A stretch of 64,000 nucleotides of DNA from NCBI RefSeq assembly GCF_902167145.1, contig NC_050097.1:145601982-145665981 (forward strand), read 5' to 3'. Of the stretch, positions 31,506 to 41,948 are shown in pieces. The notes below the pieces were generated by a model. The model worked only from the letters and a program-made list of their open reading frames with translations, was not told where the DNA came from and did not search any database. The stretch comes from Zea mays (Eukaryota > Streptophyta > Magnoliopsida > Poales > Poaceae). A program made the translations under genes and the position numbers. Each line of letters begins with the position of its first letter. The stretch's first letter is position 1.

Positions 31506-32136
31506 TGTCGGTGTTTTGGGGTCCGACCGCACACCCGGGGTTGACCCTCAAGGTGTTTTTAGGAGTAGGACGGTGTCAACGACTGTAGCAAAATGGTTCG
31601 TGCCGATCGCACGAGGGACAGTGGACAAGATTTGCAGGTTCGGGCCGCTTAGAGATGCGTAACACCCTACGTCCTGGTGAGTATACGAGTGTGGTTACAA
31701 GAGGGCTCTCTGGATTGAAGGCATAGAGAGTTAATGAGGGTGGCTAAGTAAAAATAGGGTCGATCGATCTGAAGGGGTGCCCCCTAGGCCTTATATACTC
31801 GACCGTGGGGCAGTACACGTGGATATGATAACAACAAGTAGCTAAAAGGTAGTGAACCTCTTGAATTTATCCCTACGTAACCCTCGCCGACTTATCCTCG
31901 CATGGCTCTGTTGCATGGGGGCTTTAGCGCGGGAAAGTCGGGTCTCTGTTGCGATTTACTCGCTCGACGTTGTGGGCCGTCCGGGTTTGCATCAATCCGG
32001 TCTTACGTCTTCTCTGCTTTGTTGGTTGTTTCTCCTCAGGCCCACGAAGGAATGACCTTACGATTTGTTGGGCCCTTGGGCCTTTCGTGAGGTCTTTTAC
32101 TTCTTTAGTGGACCCGGGGGATATCCATCCCCCACA
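31506..32136 (-). repeat. Grande 5' LTR (631 bp)
   Basis: Plus-strand ends are TGTCGGTGTT and CCCCCACA. The minus-strand TATA box TATATAAGG is at 31789-31797. It differs from the 3' copy only by scattered substitutions (about 7-8 by eye) and no indels. Confidence 0.95.
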
Positions 32137-32141
32137 GCGCG

Positions 32142-33361
32142 CCCGTGTCCCATTCCTCGAACGACTCGTGCACGCGCAACGGCTGCCCCGCGAACCACTC
32201 GTCCCATCGCATTAACTCTGCGGCGGGACAGGCGGCACCTTTGGCAGGAGAAGCGGGCGACGCTTCGCCTTCGCCATAATGACCGCGTCAAAAAAGGTGC
32301 GCCACGTCATTCGATTTCGTATCCTTTTCCTTTTCCTCTTTCTCTCTCTTACAACAGGGACCGGGAAAGGGGATACCCCGAAAGGGATCCTTCTCCGCGA
32401 AGGAAACGGGCCCCGAGCCCCCCTACTGATCAGAGGTTCGAAGGCTGGCCCCTCGGAGGGGTTCAACAGCCGCCTCAGAGCGCTCGGGCTCCGCGCCCAC
32501 TACTGGTCAGAGGTTCGAAGGCCGGCCCCTCGGAAGGGTTCAACGGCCGCCTCAGGCCACTCGGGCTCCGCGCCCACTACTGATCAGGGGTTCGTAGGCT
32601 GGCCCTCGAAGGGTTCACAGCCGCCTCAGACGCAGAGCGAGGGATGACCCTGGGTACGTTCGATACATAACCAAGACTCGGGCTACACTCCCGAGGTACC
32701 CTAGGACATTTCCGAGACCAGCGGGAACGATCTTGTAATGGAATCCCATCAGAGGGAGGCATCGAGCCCTCGGACCCCGTCAAAAGGGACCGGGTCCGGC
32801 AAATCACCCGCAGGTACTTTTGGAATGCGCCTCCGGGCCTCTAGCCGACCCCTAACAAATGGGGCACGGGCGTCCACTCGGATTACCCGTTAGCAGCTCA
32901 CTGGAGACACCATGTTCGGCACCCTCCAAGGGCAACATGGCGCTTCCCCCCCCCTCCTTGCGGAAAGGCGACGTAGGGGCGTATGTAAAAAAGTCGAGTC
33001 TGTCCTTGACCGTCCTCTCGCTCTGTGCAGAGGCTCGGGGGCTGCTCTCGCAAACCCGGCTCCGGCCAAACCGTTGATAGCGTCAACATACCAGCCCGAG
33101 AACTTGGGACCCGACCGTGCACCCGGGCTACGGCCAGCTCGCATGAGGGAACAACCAGACCGGTCGTAGCATCGCGAAACGCATTAAGACCTCGAAGGAG
33201 TCAAACCACTCCTCCGAGGCCTCGGGGGCTACACCCGGCGGGTGCGCTCGCGCGCACCCACCGGAACAAAACGCAACCGAGAAAGGCCGGTCCCCTTGCA
33301 AAAAAGTGCGACAAAAGCCTCCAAGCGAGTATTAACACTCCCTTCGAGGCTCGGGGGCTAC
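32142..33361 (+). other. Huck tail after the Grande insertion, with PPT
   Basis: Non-coding GC-rich continuation of Huck. A 78-bp unit starting GATCAGAGGTTCGAAGGCTG is repeated at 32428 and 32506, with a shorter third copy at 32582-32640. The polypurine-type tract GAGGCTCGGGGGCTAC at 33346-33361 touches the 3' LTR. No gene is seen. Confidence 0.75.
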
Positions 33362-34651
33362 TGTCGGGGACCATAATTAGGGGTACCCCCAAGGCTCCTA
33401 ATCTCAGCTGGTAACCCCCATCAGCACAAAGCTGCAAAGGCCTGATGGGTGCGATTAAGTCAAGGCTCGGTCCACTCAAGGGACACGATCTCGCCTCGCC
33501 CAAGCCCAGCCTCGGGCAAGGGCAGCCGACCACAGAGGATTTACGTCTCGCCCGAGGACCCCCTCCAGCAACGGACACACCTTCGGCTCGCCCGAGGCCC
33601 AGTCTTTGCCAAGAAGCAACCTTGGCCAAGTCGCCACGCCGATCGACCATATCGCAGGAGCATTTAATGCAAAGGTGGTCTGACACCTTATCCTGACGCG
33701 CGCCCTTCAGTCGACAGAGCCGAAGTGACCGCAGTCACTTCGCCGCTCCACTGACCGGCCTGACAAGAGGACAGCGCCGCCTGCGCCGCTCCGACTGCTG
33801 TGCCACTCGACAGAGTGAGGCTGACAGCAGCCAAGTCCGGCCTCAAGCGCTATAGGAAACTCCGCATCGCCCGACCCCAGGGCTCGGACTCGGGCTCAGC
33901 CCCGAAAGACGACAAACTCCGCATCGCCCGACCCTAGGGCTCAGACTCGGGCTCAGCCTCGGAAGACGACGAACTCCGCATCGCCCGACCCCAGGGCTCG
34001 GACTCGGGCTCAGCCCCGGAAGACGACGAACTCCGCCTTGCCCGACCCCAGGGCTCGGACTCGGGCTCGGCCCCGGAAGACGACGAACTCCGCCTCGCCC
34101 GACCCCAGGGCTCGGACTTCAGCCCTGGCCTCAGCCGACGGTCTCCACCTCGCCCGACCCAGGGGCTCGGACTCGACCTCGGCCTCGGAAGATAGACTCG
34201 ACCTCGACCTCGGAGGAGCCTCCACCTCGCCCAACCCAGGGCTCGGACCGACCATGTCACAGGAGGCGCCATCATTACCCTACCCCAAGCTAACTCAGGC
34301 TACGGGGAACAAGACCGGCGTCCCATCTGGCTCGCCCCGATAAACAAGTAATGATGGCGCCCCGCATGCTCCATGACGACGGCGGCTCTCAGCCCCCTTA
34401 CGGAAGGACGGGACGGCGCGCGCATAGGCCTCTCGCTCCCTCCCTCGCGGACGCTTGTAACCCCCTACTGCAAGCGCACCCGACCTGGGCGCGGGACAAA
34501 CACGAAGGCCGTGGGTTTCCCCTTTTACGCCTGTCTCCCTCCGGCTTCTTCCCCCCTTCGCGCTCCGTCTCGCGCCGACCCATCTGGGCTGGGGCACGCG
34601 GCGACAATTTACTCGTCGGTCCAGGGACCCCCCGGGGTCGAAACGCCGACA
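33362..34651 (+). repeat. Huck 3' LTR (1290 bp), internally deleted
   Basis: It begins TGTCGGGGACC and ends CGCCGACA, then TSD CCTAT. Relative to the 5' LTR it lacks 265 bp (5' LTR positions 7529-7793) between two GGAAG copies, leaving one GGAAG at 34402-34406. It also has two fewer 57-bp units (array 33856-34122). The TATA region is gone, so this LTR could not promote transcription. Confidence 0.93.
33856..34122 (+). repeat. 57-bp tandem array in the Huck 3' LTR
   Basis: Five units start at 33856, 33914, 33971, 34028 and 34085 (the last partial), against seven in the 5' LTR. Confidence 0.93.
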
Positions 34652-34656
34652 CCTAT

Positions 34657-37073
34657 CTTCTTCTGTGCGCAAGAGCAATCATTCTTTAAGTTGGTTAACT
34701 TGCTCATAGGGAAAGGGTTGTAAAATTTCTTGAAATATATGGTCTTTTTCATGGGGAAGGGGGTGAGGTGTATTACATCATACTTTTATCTTAGTCTTAT
34801 ATTTTTTCTCTGGTAGTCTAGATCATAAGTACTTAGGTAAAAATTGGGTTGCTCACTATTTCCCATTTTTAGTCTTTATTTTGATTTATTTGAAATATTG
34901 GCTAAATCCAAGTTCTATTTGTTTAACTCACTCACTGTGATGGTTTGGGGTGTTTACTATTTTTGCAGTGGTATAGTAGTGATCAGGGGTCTACTGAATT
35001 TTTCTTGCCATTATTGCATGTGCCCTTATATTTTTAGTCATGGCCTTTATTGACCTCTTAATGCCTAAATTAAATTATAACCTTAGATTAGCACTAGACC
35101 AGGGTTCCATTTATTTTTCCTATGATCTATATCACTTAGGCATACTAGGAAAAATATGGTCACCCTCTGGTTTCCATTTTCTATCCCCTTTCTCATTTTC
35201 CTAAAGTTTGGGCAGAAATAGTTTTTAATGGATGTATGTGACTAAGTCTTGTATACTGTGGTGTTTATTATTTTTAAACAATATATCTACTAGGTGAGTG
35301 TCTCCACAGTTTTTCTCAAGTCCAGCATAGAAGTATTTCTATTTTTCTCTATATTATTAAGGTTTGGGCAGTTTTCTAATTTAATTCAAAACTCTAAAAA
35401 TTAGTACAGAAAATATAGGGTTTACTATTTTTGTTTGATAATTCATATTTTACAAAGTCTAGCAAAAATTTTTTGCCAAATTTTGGATGAATATTCTTCA
35501 AGTTATACATTTATCAAGTTTACTGCAGACTTAAATAACTTAATATTCGAAAAGGAAAAGAATTTACATTTGCGCTGAACTCCCTGGTTCTATTTTCCAC
35601 TTTTCTCTCACGGATAAGCCCTCGGTACACTATTCACGTGGGTCACTGACATTGCAGAAAGCCCCCTTGGGTTAACCTAAATCTGACTCGCGCTCCTATC
35701 CTCACTGGAATAGTAACCGCGGCGGAGAAAAGGGCGGCGGAGCTTACCGGTGGCGATTAAGCTCCAGTGAAGTGTCCAGGGAGGTCGGGGAGGTCACGGC
35801 GGTCACATCGATGGTCGGCTCGTCGCTCGCGGTGGTCGGAGTCGGTCGGTCCTCGTGCGCAGGCGACGGAGCTCGTCGGCGGTGAGTGATCCGGCCTAAC
35901 CACAGCGGTATAGTTCGATTAAAACATGCAGCGAGCTTCACTGAGTGTCAGGGAAGACATGGGCGCGAGTAATCGAACTATGGCTTACCAATTAGTCGTG
36001 GCCACATACGTCGGCGGAGGAAAAATTCCGGCGAGGGTGGAACGATGTCTCCGGTGAGGGTGCTCTCGGTTTCTTGCTTCGGGAAGCTTTACGGGGCTCT
36101 AGGGAAGCTAGTCAATGCGCTAGATCAGTTGGTGGTGGCCGGGAAGAGTCCTGGCCACGGTGGCCGAGGTTTGGCGGTGGTGGCGGGTCGCGGGGAGGTC
36201 GTCGGGGCTGCGGGCTGGCTCCGGGAAGTTAGGCGAGGTGCGGAGGGAGTACGACCGAGGCCGTGCTACTCTTATAGGCATGGGCGCGGTGCACAGTCAG
36301 GTGTGGACCGGTGCGGGCGCGCGGGCTGGCGTGCACCGGCGCGTCAGCCGCGGTCGAGCACGTGGCACATCGCTTGTGCTCCTGTTCTAACGCCGATAGG
36401 CTTCATATCTTCACGAATTGGTTTATGTGTGGGAGTCGAGGGGTTTTCGCCCGTGTACAGTGAGTTGTCGTGTCGCCAAGTCTTGAGTGTCTGGCTGCCG
36501 CGTCCCGAGGTAAATCCATGCCAAAACATGTCAATCAACCGAGATTTGTTTTCAATCTTTGCCGGGGCGTGTTCAAGGTAATTTGGCACCAATTTGATAT
36601 TTGGACTTCGCGGGTTTGAGTTTTGGAAATTAGAGAACACGATCGATCTTTATGAAGAGGTCATATTTCAGATTTTTGAATTTTCTTAATTTCCAATGAG
36701 TCTTCACTTAAGTGGTTGTTTTGGGAATTCTACGAAACCCTTTTGAATAAACTTCCTTACTATATTTTGTAGCTTATTTAGTGTGCTACAACTTTGTTAA
36801 TTGGTCCAAATTATGATTTTATTTTTTCATAGTCTTTTCACTAAATTCCCTTTTTGTGTTCAAATGACTAAATTAGGATAGTACTAGGGTTTTGAATATT
36901 TTGCTCACTTGAGGTGCATGATGTGTTTATGGTATGTTTCTTGAGATGAAAAATACATGTTTAAGTTTTTGCTTTTCAATTTGGTGCCTTTTGCTCAATT
37001 ACATTTACATGTGATAATGTTCACAAATATGGGTGTGGAGGGAAAAATACTAGGTAACACCTGGGGTGTTACA
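34657..37073 (-). repeat. 5' LTR of the Tekay-like element, 5' half
   Basis: It resumes after the Huck TSD and ends on the plus strand in GGTGTTACA (minus-strand start TGTAACACC). A minus-strand TATAAGAG at 36269-36276 is a plausible promoter, followed by GC-rich sequence typical of an LTR R/U5 region. Small frames at 35744, 36045 and 36160 show no similarity and are not called. Confidence 0.75.
36269..36276 (-). promoter_or_regulatory. TATA-like box in the Tekay-like LTR
   Basis: Minus-strand CTATAAGAG lies in the LTR, upstream (in element terms) of a GC-rich block. It is the best TATA candidate of this LTR, but only sequence-based. Confidence 0.45.
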
Positions 37074-37502
37074 AAATTGCAAATGTTATATTTCAAAATT
37101 TAATTATAAGCATCAGGACATCTTAGTTAGTGGGTGGGGGTAACCAGTAGAGCGCAGATAGTCCACTAACATCTTATTTAGGGTCTAGGTCATTTTAATA
37201 TTAATCTTATAATAAAATAGCTTCTAGGAGCATTAATGCGAATACCAGGGACTCAAGTTTAATTGTCATTATATGCAAGAGGGCTTCGACGCAAAAATAC
37301 CCCACTAGGACGGTGGGTTCTATAATCTAAAACTTCGGGGTTGGGTTTACAAACTTCTGGATCCCACTGTAGGGATCTTTGAATAGAAGCAGACTACGGC
37401 TTAGTCATTAGCTTATCCAAGGACTCTTTACAAAGAAAACCAGCTTATTATGACCTGTGGGCGGTTGGAGCCATCAGATCGTGAATCAAGGGCCCCGATC
37501 CA
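37074..37502. other. Intergenic flank of the Tekay-like element
   Basis: AT-rich sequence with no ORF or recognised repeat. It is the pre-insertion DNA; AAATT at 37074-37078 should be one copy of the element's TSD, the other being outside the window. Confidence 0.5.
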
Positions 37503-37511
37503 TACAACTGA

Positions 37512-37949
37512 CCAACTTTTTTGGATTTTAGCCTTTTTTGGGTTTTTTGCACAACTATGCCCTTTACAGTTTCATTTCAAAAAATGGACACCAACCTCGG
37601 CGTCATGATCATTGGCGCCGAGGTAAGGCACAGCGACGCCAGTACCATTGGCGCCAACTTTTCCTATGTGGCAGCCGATGTGGCAAATCCTAGGGGTCGG
37701 CGCCATAGATCTTGGCGCCGACCCCCTTGGCGGCGGGTCGGCGCCAAGATCTATGGCGCCGACCCCCTGAGACTTACCACATCGGCTGCCACGTAGGAAA
37801 AGTTGGCGCCAATTATGTCGGCGCCACTATGTGTTACCTCGGCGCCAATGATGACGGCGCCGAGGTTAGGGTCCATTTTTTGAAATGAAACTGCAAAGGG
37901 CATAGTTGTGCAAAAAAACCCGAAAAGGGCTAAAATCCAAAAAAGTTGG
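37512..37949. mobile_element. Mutator-like foldback element (438 bp)
   Basis: The whole element is a near-palindrome. The left end CCAACTTTTTTGGATTTTAG is mirrored at the right end, and the arms meet near 37730 around a GGTCGGCGCC...GGCGCCGACC core. It is flanked by a 9-bp duplication TACAACTGA (37503-37511 and 37950-37958), the size typical of Mutator-like transposons. It carries many GGCGCC sites and no transposase. Frames at 37521-37796 and 37751-37954 are mirror images of each other and not genes. Confidence 0.85.
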
Positions 37950-37958
37950 TACAACTGA

Positions 37959-38464
37959 AAGGGTATCCCACGTTTTAATCTTGATCGTCCTTACAAGATC
38001 CAACGGCCAACGACCCATCTCCCTAAACCCGATGCCCAGATGGCTGGTAGCGAGCCGAGGCACGGTGGTGCCATTGCCGCAGACCCCAAACCCCAGCCCT
38101 ACGCTCGAACTCCAATCCGAAAGATGCTAAACATAGTAGAGGTGAAAATGAGCTTAGGGGAAGGCACCTCCCCGTGGATGAAGGCGTCAGGGAACGCTGA
38201 CCATGAAGATTTTCGGTCCGGTAGTGTTTGACGTGGTCTGGTGAGAAATCCCGCAAGCTCCGGTCGCTAAATGCCCTGGAAACATGTATCGCACGCTCAA
38301 CACGACCAGGTGAACTCCTTAGGACCTCGGACGAAGGCTTCGCAACTGCGTACGTGAGTAATGATGGTGGCGGCTCCATGCTTCTCTCTATCCCTCTCGG
38401 CTCATTGATCTATGGCGCATCGAGCTCTCAAGCTTGCGTGGATATGGCTATGGGGTCAGGGGTA
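37959..38464. other. Intergenic or old repeat DNA left of Zeon
   Basis: GC-rich sequence with an open minus-strand frame (38023-38379) that has no recognisable similarity. It continues at 45831 after the Zeon insertion. Confidence 0.45.
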
Positions 38465-38469
38465 CCCTC
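38465..38469. repeat. Target site duplication CCCTC (Zeon)
   Basis: CCCTC at 38465-38469 is repeated at 45826-45830, bordering the TGTTGG...CCAACA ends. Confidence 0.93.
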
Positions 38470-39141
38470 TGTTGGGGGCCTTCGGCTTCCGAAGGTCCTC
38501 AAAAACATGATTTAACAATGTTTCTGGAGTACAATGTGTGAACATGTATCTTCGGACATGAGTTAAAACCACAACGTGAAGAAGCACAGAAGGGGTACGA
38601 AGGATGGCGCGGAGCCGAAGCTGTGTGTAGAAGAGCTTCGGCATGATAACGGAAAGGGAAACCGACTTAAATATGAAAAGGCTATTTAGACCTTGATTAA
38701 TTATTATAGAGTTATTAGCAGATGTAAAGGGCATAGGTGTAATTTTACATGGATTACGTCCTGTACCTATAAATAGATGAACAGTAACCCTGTACTGTTC
38801 ACGCTGACTTGGCATTTGCTTTTGTGTCACGCTTGTACTTTTACCTTCTCTCAAGTCAGAGGTACATTTGTAACTCGATGTCATTCCTATTTTTCCATAG
38901 CAATAAAATAAAAATGAGTTGATAATAGCACATAAAAGTTTATGTTATCTTTTATATTCCATGTAATTCCTTCTTCATTATGATATGTAATGTTTATGAA
39001 GGTATGTCCTTCATAACCTTCATCCGAAAATCATTATATCCCAAGTGAAATAATGCTTCGAAGGACGAAGGACTTTAACGTTTAACATTTTCTGTGTTGC
39101 CTTGTTCTTAACTCTTAGCATTTGAGAATAAGTCCCCAACA
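38470..39141 (+). repeat. Zeon 5' LTR (672 bp)
   Basis: It begins TGTTGGGGGC and ends CCCCAACA. The TATA box TATAAATA is at 38768-38775, and AATAAA-type signals lie near 38900. Confidence 0.95.
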
Positions 39142-39142
39142 T

Positions 39143-39160
39143 TGGCGCCCACCTCCGGTG
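39143..39160 (+). promoter_or_regulatory. Zeon primer binding site
   Basis: TGGCGCCCACCTCCGGTG starts one base after the LTR. I have not assigned the primer tRNA. Confidence 0.75.
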
Positions 39161-39215
39161 AACTCACTTCCACTTTTTGAGATTCGAACACCTTCGGCAA
39201 GCATCGACCTTCGTC

Positions 39216-40730
39216 ATGCCGCCAAAGAAAGCTTCAGCAACAGGGGCTGCAGCTCTGCAGCCGCTGGACCCAAACCAGGAGACCATTTCTCTTCGAGAGG
39301 CCCGAAGCCAGAAGAGGAAGGCCACCAGTCCAACGCCCCAGGAGGACGACTGGGACCAAGAGATCAGGAATATGGAGATGCTCCATCAGCAAGTACAAAG
39401 GAAGAAGGAAAAGATGGCTCGGCTAGCCGATCTACAAAGGCAGATAAACGAAGCCTCTGAAGAAGTTCGTCATCTTACTCAAAATGAGCAAAATCGAAGG
39501 CCTCAGCACAAAGAGCTTCATCAAGAGGGCTTCTACAACGAGGATGACTGGTATGAGGATTTCCATCATGGAAATTTTGCTTTTGATGACGCTTCTCCTC
39601 TGTCAGCAGAACTGCAGGCTACACCTTGGCCTCCGTCTTACAAGCCACCCCAGCTCCCTATGTATGACGGACACTCAGATCCAAAGCAGTTTCTGATGAG
39701 TTACGAAGCAACAATATCTTCCTATGGTGGCAACACAGCGGTCATGGCGAAATCTTTCGTCATGGCAGTCAAAAATGTTGCACAAACCTGGTACTCCTCT
39801 CTTCGGCCAGGAACAATCACATCATGGCAAAAGCTGAAGGACATGCTGGTCACCAGTTTTCAAGGGTTTCAGACGAAGCCAGTTACCGCTCAAGCTTTGT
39901 TCTAGTGCACGCAAGATCAAGAAGAATACCTCCAAGCGTATGTCCGAAGGTTCTTGCGCCTGAGGGCACAAGCGCCAACAGTGCCCAATGAAATTGTCAT
40001 TGAGGCCATGATTAAGGGGCTTTGGCTAGGACCTTCAGCCCAATACTTCGCCAGGAAGCCCCCTCAGACCCTAGAGAAATTGCTTCAGAAGATGGATGAA
40101 TACATCCGCGCCGACAATGACTTTCGACAGAGAAGGGAGAAAGCTTACAGGTTCTCTGAAATGGCCAGGGGCTTCGGAGGGAGAATCCATCCTAAGCACG
40201 TCAGATCAATTCATTCCACTCAGAATGACGACAGGGGAAGTCAGCAGCAGAGGCCGCAATATTCCTCCCAGGCTTTGGGGCAGCAACAGAGCTATCCTCG
40301 GCCTCCAGCTCCAAGGGACAGAGGCGCCAGGGGCTTCGGAGGAAGGTTTGGGGATCAGCCCAGAAAAATTTATTGCCTATTCTGTGGTGAGGACAAGGGC
40401 CACACTACCAGGATGTGCCATGTCACCATCCAGAAATAGAAAGAGATAGCAAAAGTTGCAGCCCAACAGAGCCAACCGAAACAAGTTATGCATACTGCTT
40501 CGTACCACTCACCGTATATTCCAGAGTATGTGGGTAACCACCCTATAGCTTCTGTTGCTTCGGCAAGCCAACCTCAGGCATCCTGGCAACAGCCTCCACC
40601 TCCACCACCAATGCAACAAGGCCAGTAGCCAGAAGGGAGTCTGCACACTCACCATCAACGAGACTTCAGAGAGGAGTCCGAAGCTCGCACAGTCAATAGT
40701 ACTGTGCCAAAATCGAAGCATATCTACTAA
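39216..40730 (+). pseudogene. gag: Zeon gag
   Basis: One frame runs from the ATG at 39216 (MPPKKASATG) to the TAA at 40728-40730, about 504 codons. It is interrupted by in-frame TAGs at 39903-39905, 40437-40439 and 40626-40628. An N-terminal coiled-coil-like stretch (QVQRKKEKMARLADLQRQIN) precedes the gag core, with PPQLPMYDGHSDPKQFL, AQTWYSSLRPGTITSWQ, AYVRRFLRLR and IEAMIKGLW. A knuckle-like CLFCGEDKGHTTRMC follows near 40370. Each stop could derive from CAG by one C-to-T change, consistent with decay. The part after the second TAG still looks coding (Gln/Pro-rich), so the ancestral Gag was probably longer than the second stop implies. Confidence 0.82.
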
Positions 40731-41011
40731 TAGATATCCTACCGCGGCAATAGTTTTTGCATTCAGTATCATTTTCTTTTTAATAAGGAACCATTATTGA
40801 AAGCCTAAGTGTTTTTGTTGTTTTCAATTTCTCGTAATAGCTTCGTTTTTGCCATAGTAAAAATATACCTTCTCCACAGAATAACGGAGTTGTCGAAGCA
40901 TAAGAACTTATGGTTACAAGGAGAACCTCCGAAATAACAAAAATTCGTTCCTAAGGGAGCGCAGCGTAAGTTTTCTACTCAAAAGTCGTTCCAAAGGGAA
41001 TGCAGAGCTTA
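40731..41011. other. Zeon spacer after gag
   Basis: AT-rich, then small TTCC-AAAG-GGAA style stem-loops near 40950-41000 leading into the array. No gene is seen. Confidence 0.45.
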
Positions 41012-41275
41012 CAGCGAAAAATAAACGCTCATACCGCCGAAGTAAAAGGCGAAGAAGCTCCTAAGGGAGGCCTACAGCAAAAAATAAACGCTGATACCGC
41101 CGAAGTTAAAGGCGAAGAAGCTCCTAAGGGAGGCTTACAACGAAAAATAAACGATGATACCGCCAAAGTAAAAGGCGAAGAAGCTCCTAAGGGAGGCTTA
41201 CAGCGAAAAATAAACGTTGATACCGCCGAAATAGAAGGCGAAGAAGCTCCTAAGGGAGGCTTGCAGCGAAAAGTC
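41012..41275 (+). repeat. 63-bp tandem array in Zeon
   Basis: Units start at 41012, 41075, 41138 and 41201, with a partial one at 41264. Each unit has CTCC-TAAG-GGAG as a small stem-loop and translates in one frame to a 21-residue repeat containing KGEEAPKGG. It lies between gag and the 3' end of the antisense gene. Confidence 0.9.
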
Positions 41276-41721
41276 AGCGCTGATCTTCGGCACAAATATC
41301 ATTTTGCATAACATCACATCATCACATCATTTGCATAGCATAACATCATACATCATATTGCATCAATAACGCAAGAAGGGGGTTCAACGTTGATCTTCGG
41401 AGATTGTTTCGAAGAAGCAGTGCCATGGCACAAAATAATTATTGAAGAAGCATACCTTCGTCAAACTCTAAAATGAAAAGATCTATTGTTTACTGATTTT
41501 CTGAAGATTGGATGTTTCTACAAAATATGGATATACTTCACCAAGCATGAAAAGAAGGGAAGGTGTTTTTTCGCCGAAGGCTCAAAAACGGTATGAATGT
41601 AAAGTTTCATGCATCATAAAGAATTAAGTTACAAGCAACTTATATATTACATTCAAAGTTATAAAAATATTACACACTTTGTTCAGCAAATATTACATTC
41701 CAAATGTTTTTACAATAACAA
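41276..41721. other. Zeon region downstream of the array
   Basis: AT-rich, with short CATCA repeats near 41310-41350. No ORF of interest is present. It may hold the 3' UTR of the antisense gene. Confidence 0.4.
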
Positions 41722-41876
41722 CTATTCTTCTTTCAAAACTGCTTCCGCAGCTTCGTTCAACAGTCGAGAAACGGTTTCATCTAAAATAGCTTCAGCCATT
41801 TTAGTAATTTCTTCCTCCCTCTTTGCTTCTGGGTCGGCCGTTGGCTCGAAGGGCTCTGGGGAAGAAGATAGCTCAG

Positions 41877-41948
41877 CTGCGATAGAAAACGTAAATAAGT
41901 TCGAAGTCGCAAAAATAAAACATAAAGTTAGAAGTCATTAAACAATAC
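41877..41948 (-). other. Intron 2 of the Zeon antisense gene
   Basis: Minus strand ACAG|GTATTG ... TATCGCAG|CT, 72 bp, phase 1. Reading through instead gives a stop two codons later. Confidence 0.75.

Larger units (their letters stand above)
17364..32136 (-). mobile_element. Grande-type Ty3/gypsy (Tat lineage) retrotransposon
   Basis: Minus-strand element of 14773 bp inserted in the Huck tail. In element order it has a 5' LTR (32136-31506), PBS, gag-protease (31459-28634), RT-RNase H-integrase (28633-25448), an 89-bp array, a long region carrying an antisense multi-exon gene, an 81-bp array, a repeated PPT module and the 3' LTR (17994-17364). Size, ~630-bp LTRs and the antisense gene after pol all fit Grande. 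By eye the LTRs differ at about 7-8 of 631 positions, so insertion was recent relative to Huck. An hAT-type MITE is embedded at 22659-23233 and accounts for part of the length. Confidence 0.88.
6376..34651 (+). mobile_element. Huck-type Ty3/gypsy (Tat lineage) retrotransposon, split by Grande
   Basis: Plus-strand element with LTRs at 6376-8046 and 33362-34651, a PBS, gag, PR, RT-RNase H, IN, a long non-coding tail and a PPT. Removing the nested Grande insertion (17364-32136 plus one TSD) leaves about 13.5 kb, the expected size of a Huck element. The LTR start TGTCGGGGACCATAATTAGG and the GC-rich internal 57-bp array are typical of Huck. The polyprotein has several nonsense codons and frameshifts. 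The first ~355 bp of the two LTRs differ at roughly 19 positions by eye (about 5%), so this copy is old and defective. Confidence 0.9.
1..37073 (-). mobile_element. Tekay-like Ty3/gypsy retrotransposon, disrupted and cut by the window edge
   Basis: Minus-strand chromovirus-type gypsy element. In element order the visible parts are a split 5' LTR (37073 to 34657, then 6375 to 4167), a PBS complementary to initiator tRNA-Met, an extra coiled-coil ORF, gag, protease, reverse transcriptase and the start of RNase H. Integrase and the 3' LTR lie left of the window. The LTR begins on its own strand with TGTAACACC and ends in CA next to the PBS. A Huck-type element sits inside the LTR with a clean 5-bp duplication. 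All reading frames are broken by stops and frameshifts, so this is an inactive and probably the oldest layer of the block. The Tekay label rests on the RT sequence type and the PBS; a related chromovirus clade is possible. Confidence 0.8.

Noticed and set aside
35744..36640. Several ORFs of 65-178 codons near 36 kb as a host gene
   Set aside because: They fall inside the Tekay-like LTR, overlap each other and have no recognisable homology.
37521..37954. Two similar ORFs on opposite strands as a gene pair
   Set aside because: They are the two arms of one palindrome read from each side.
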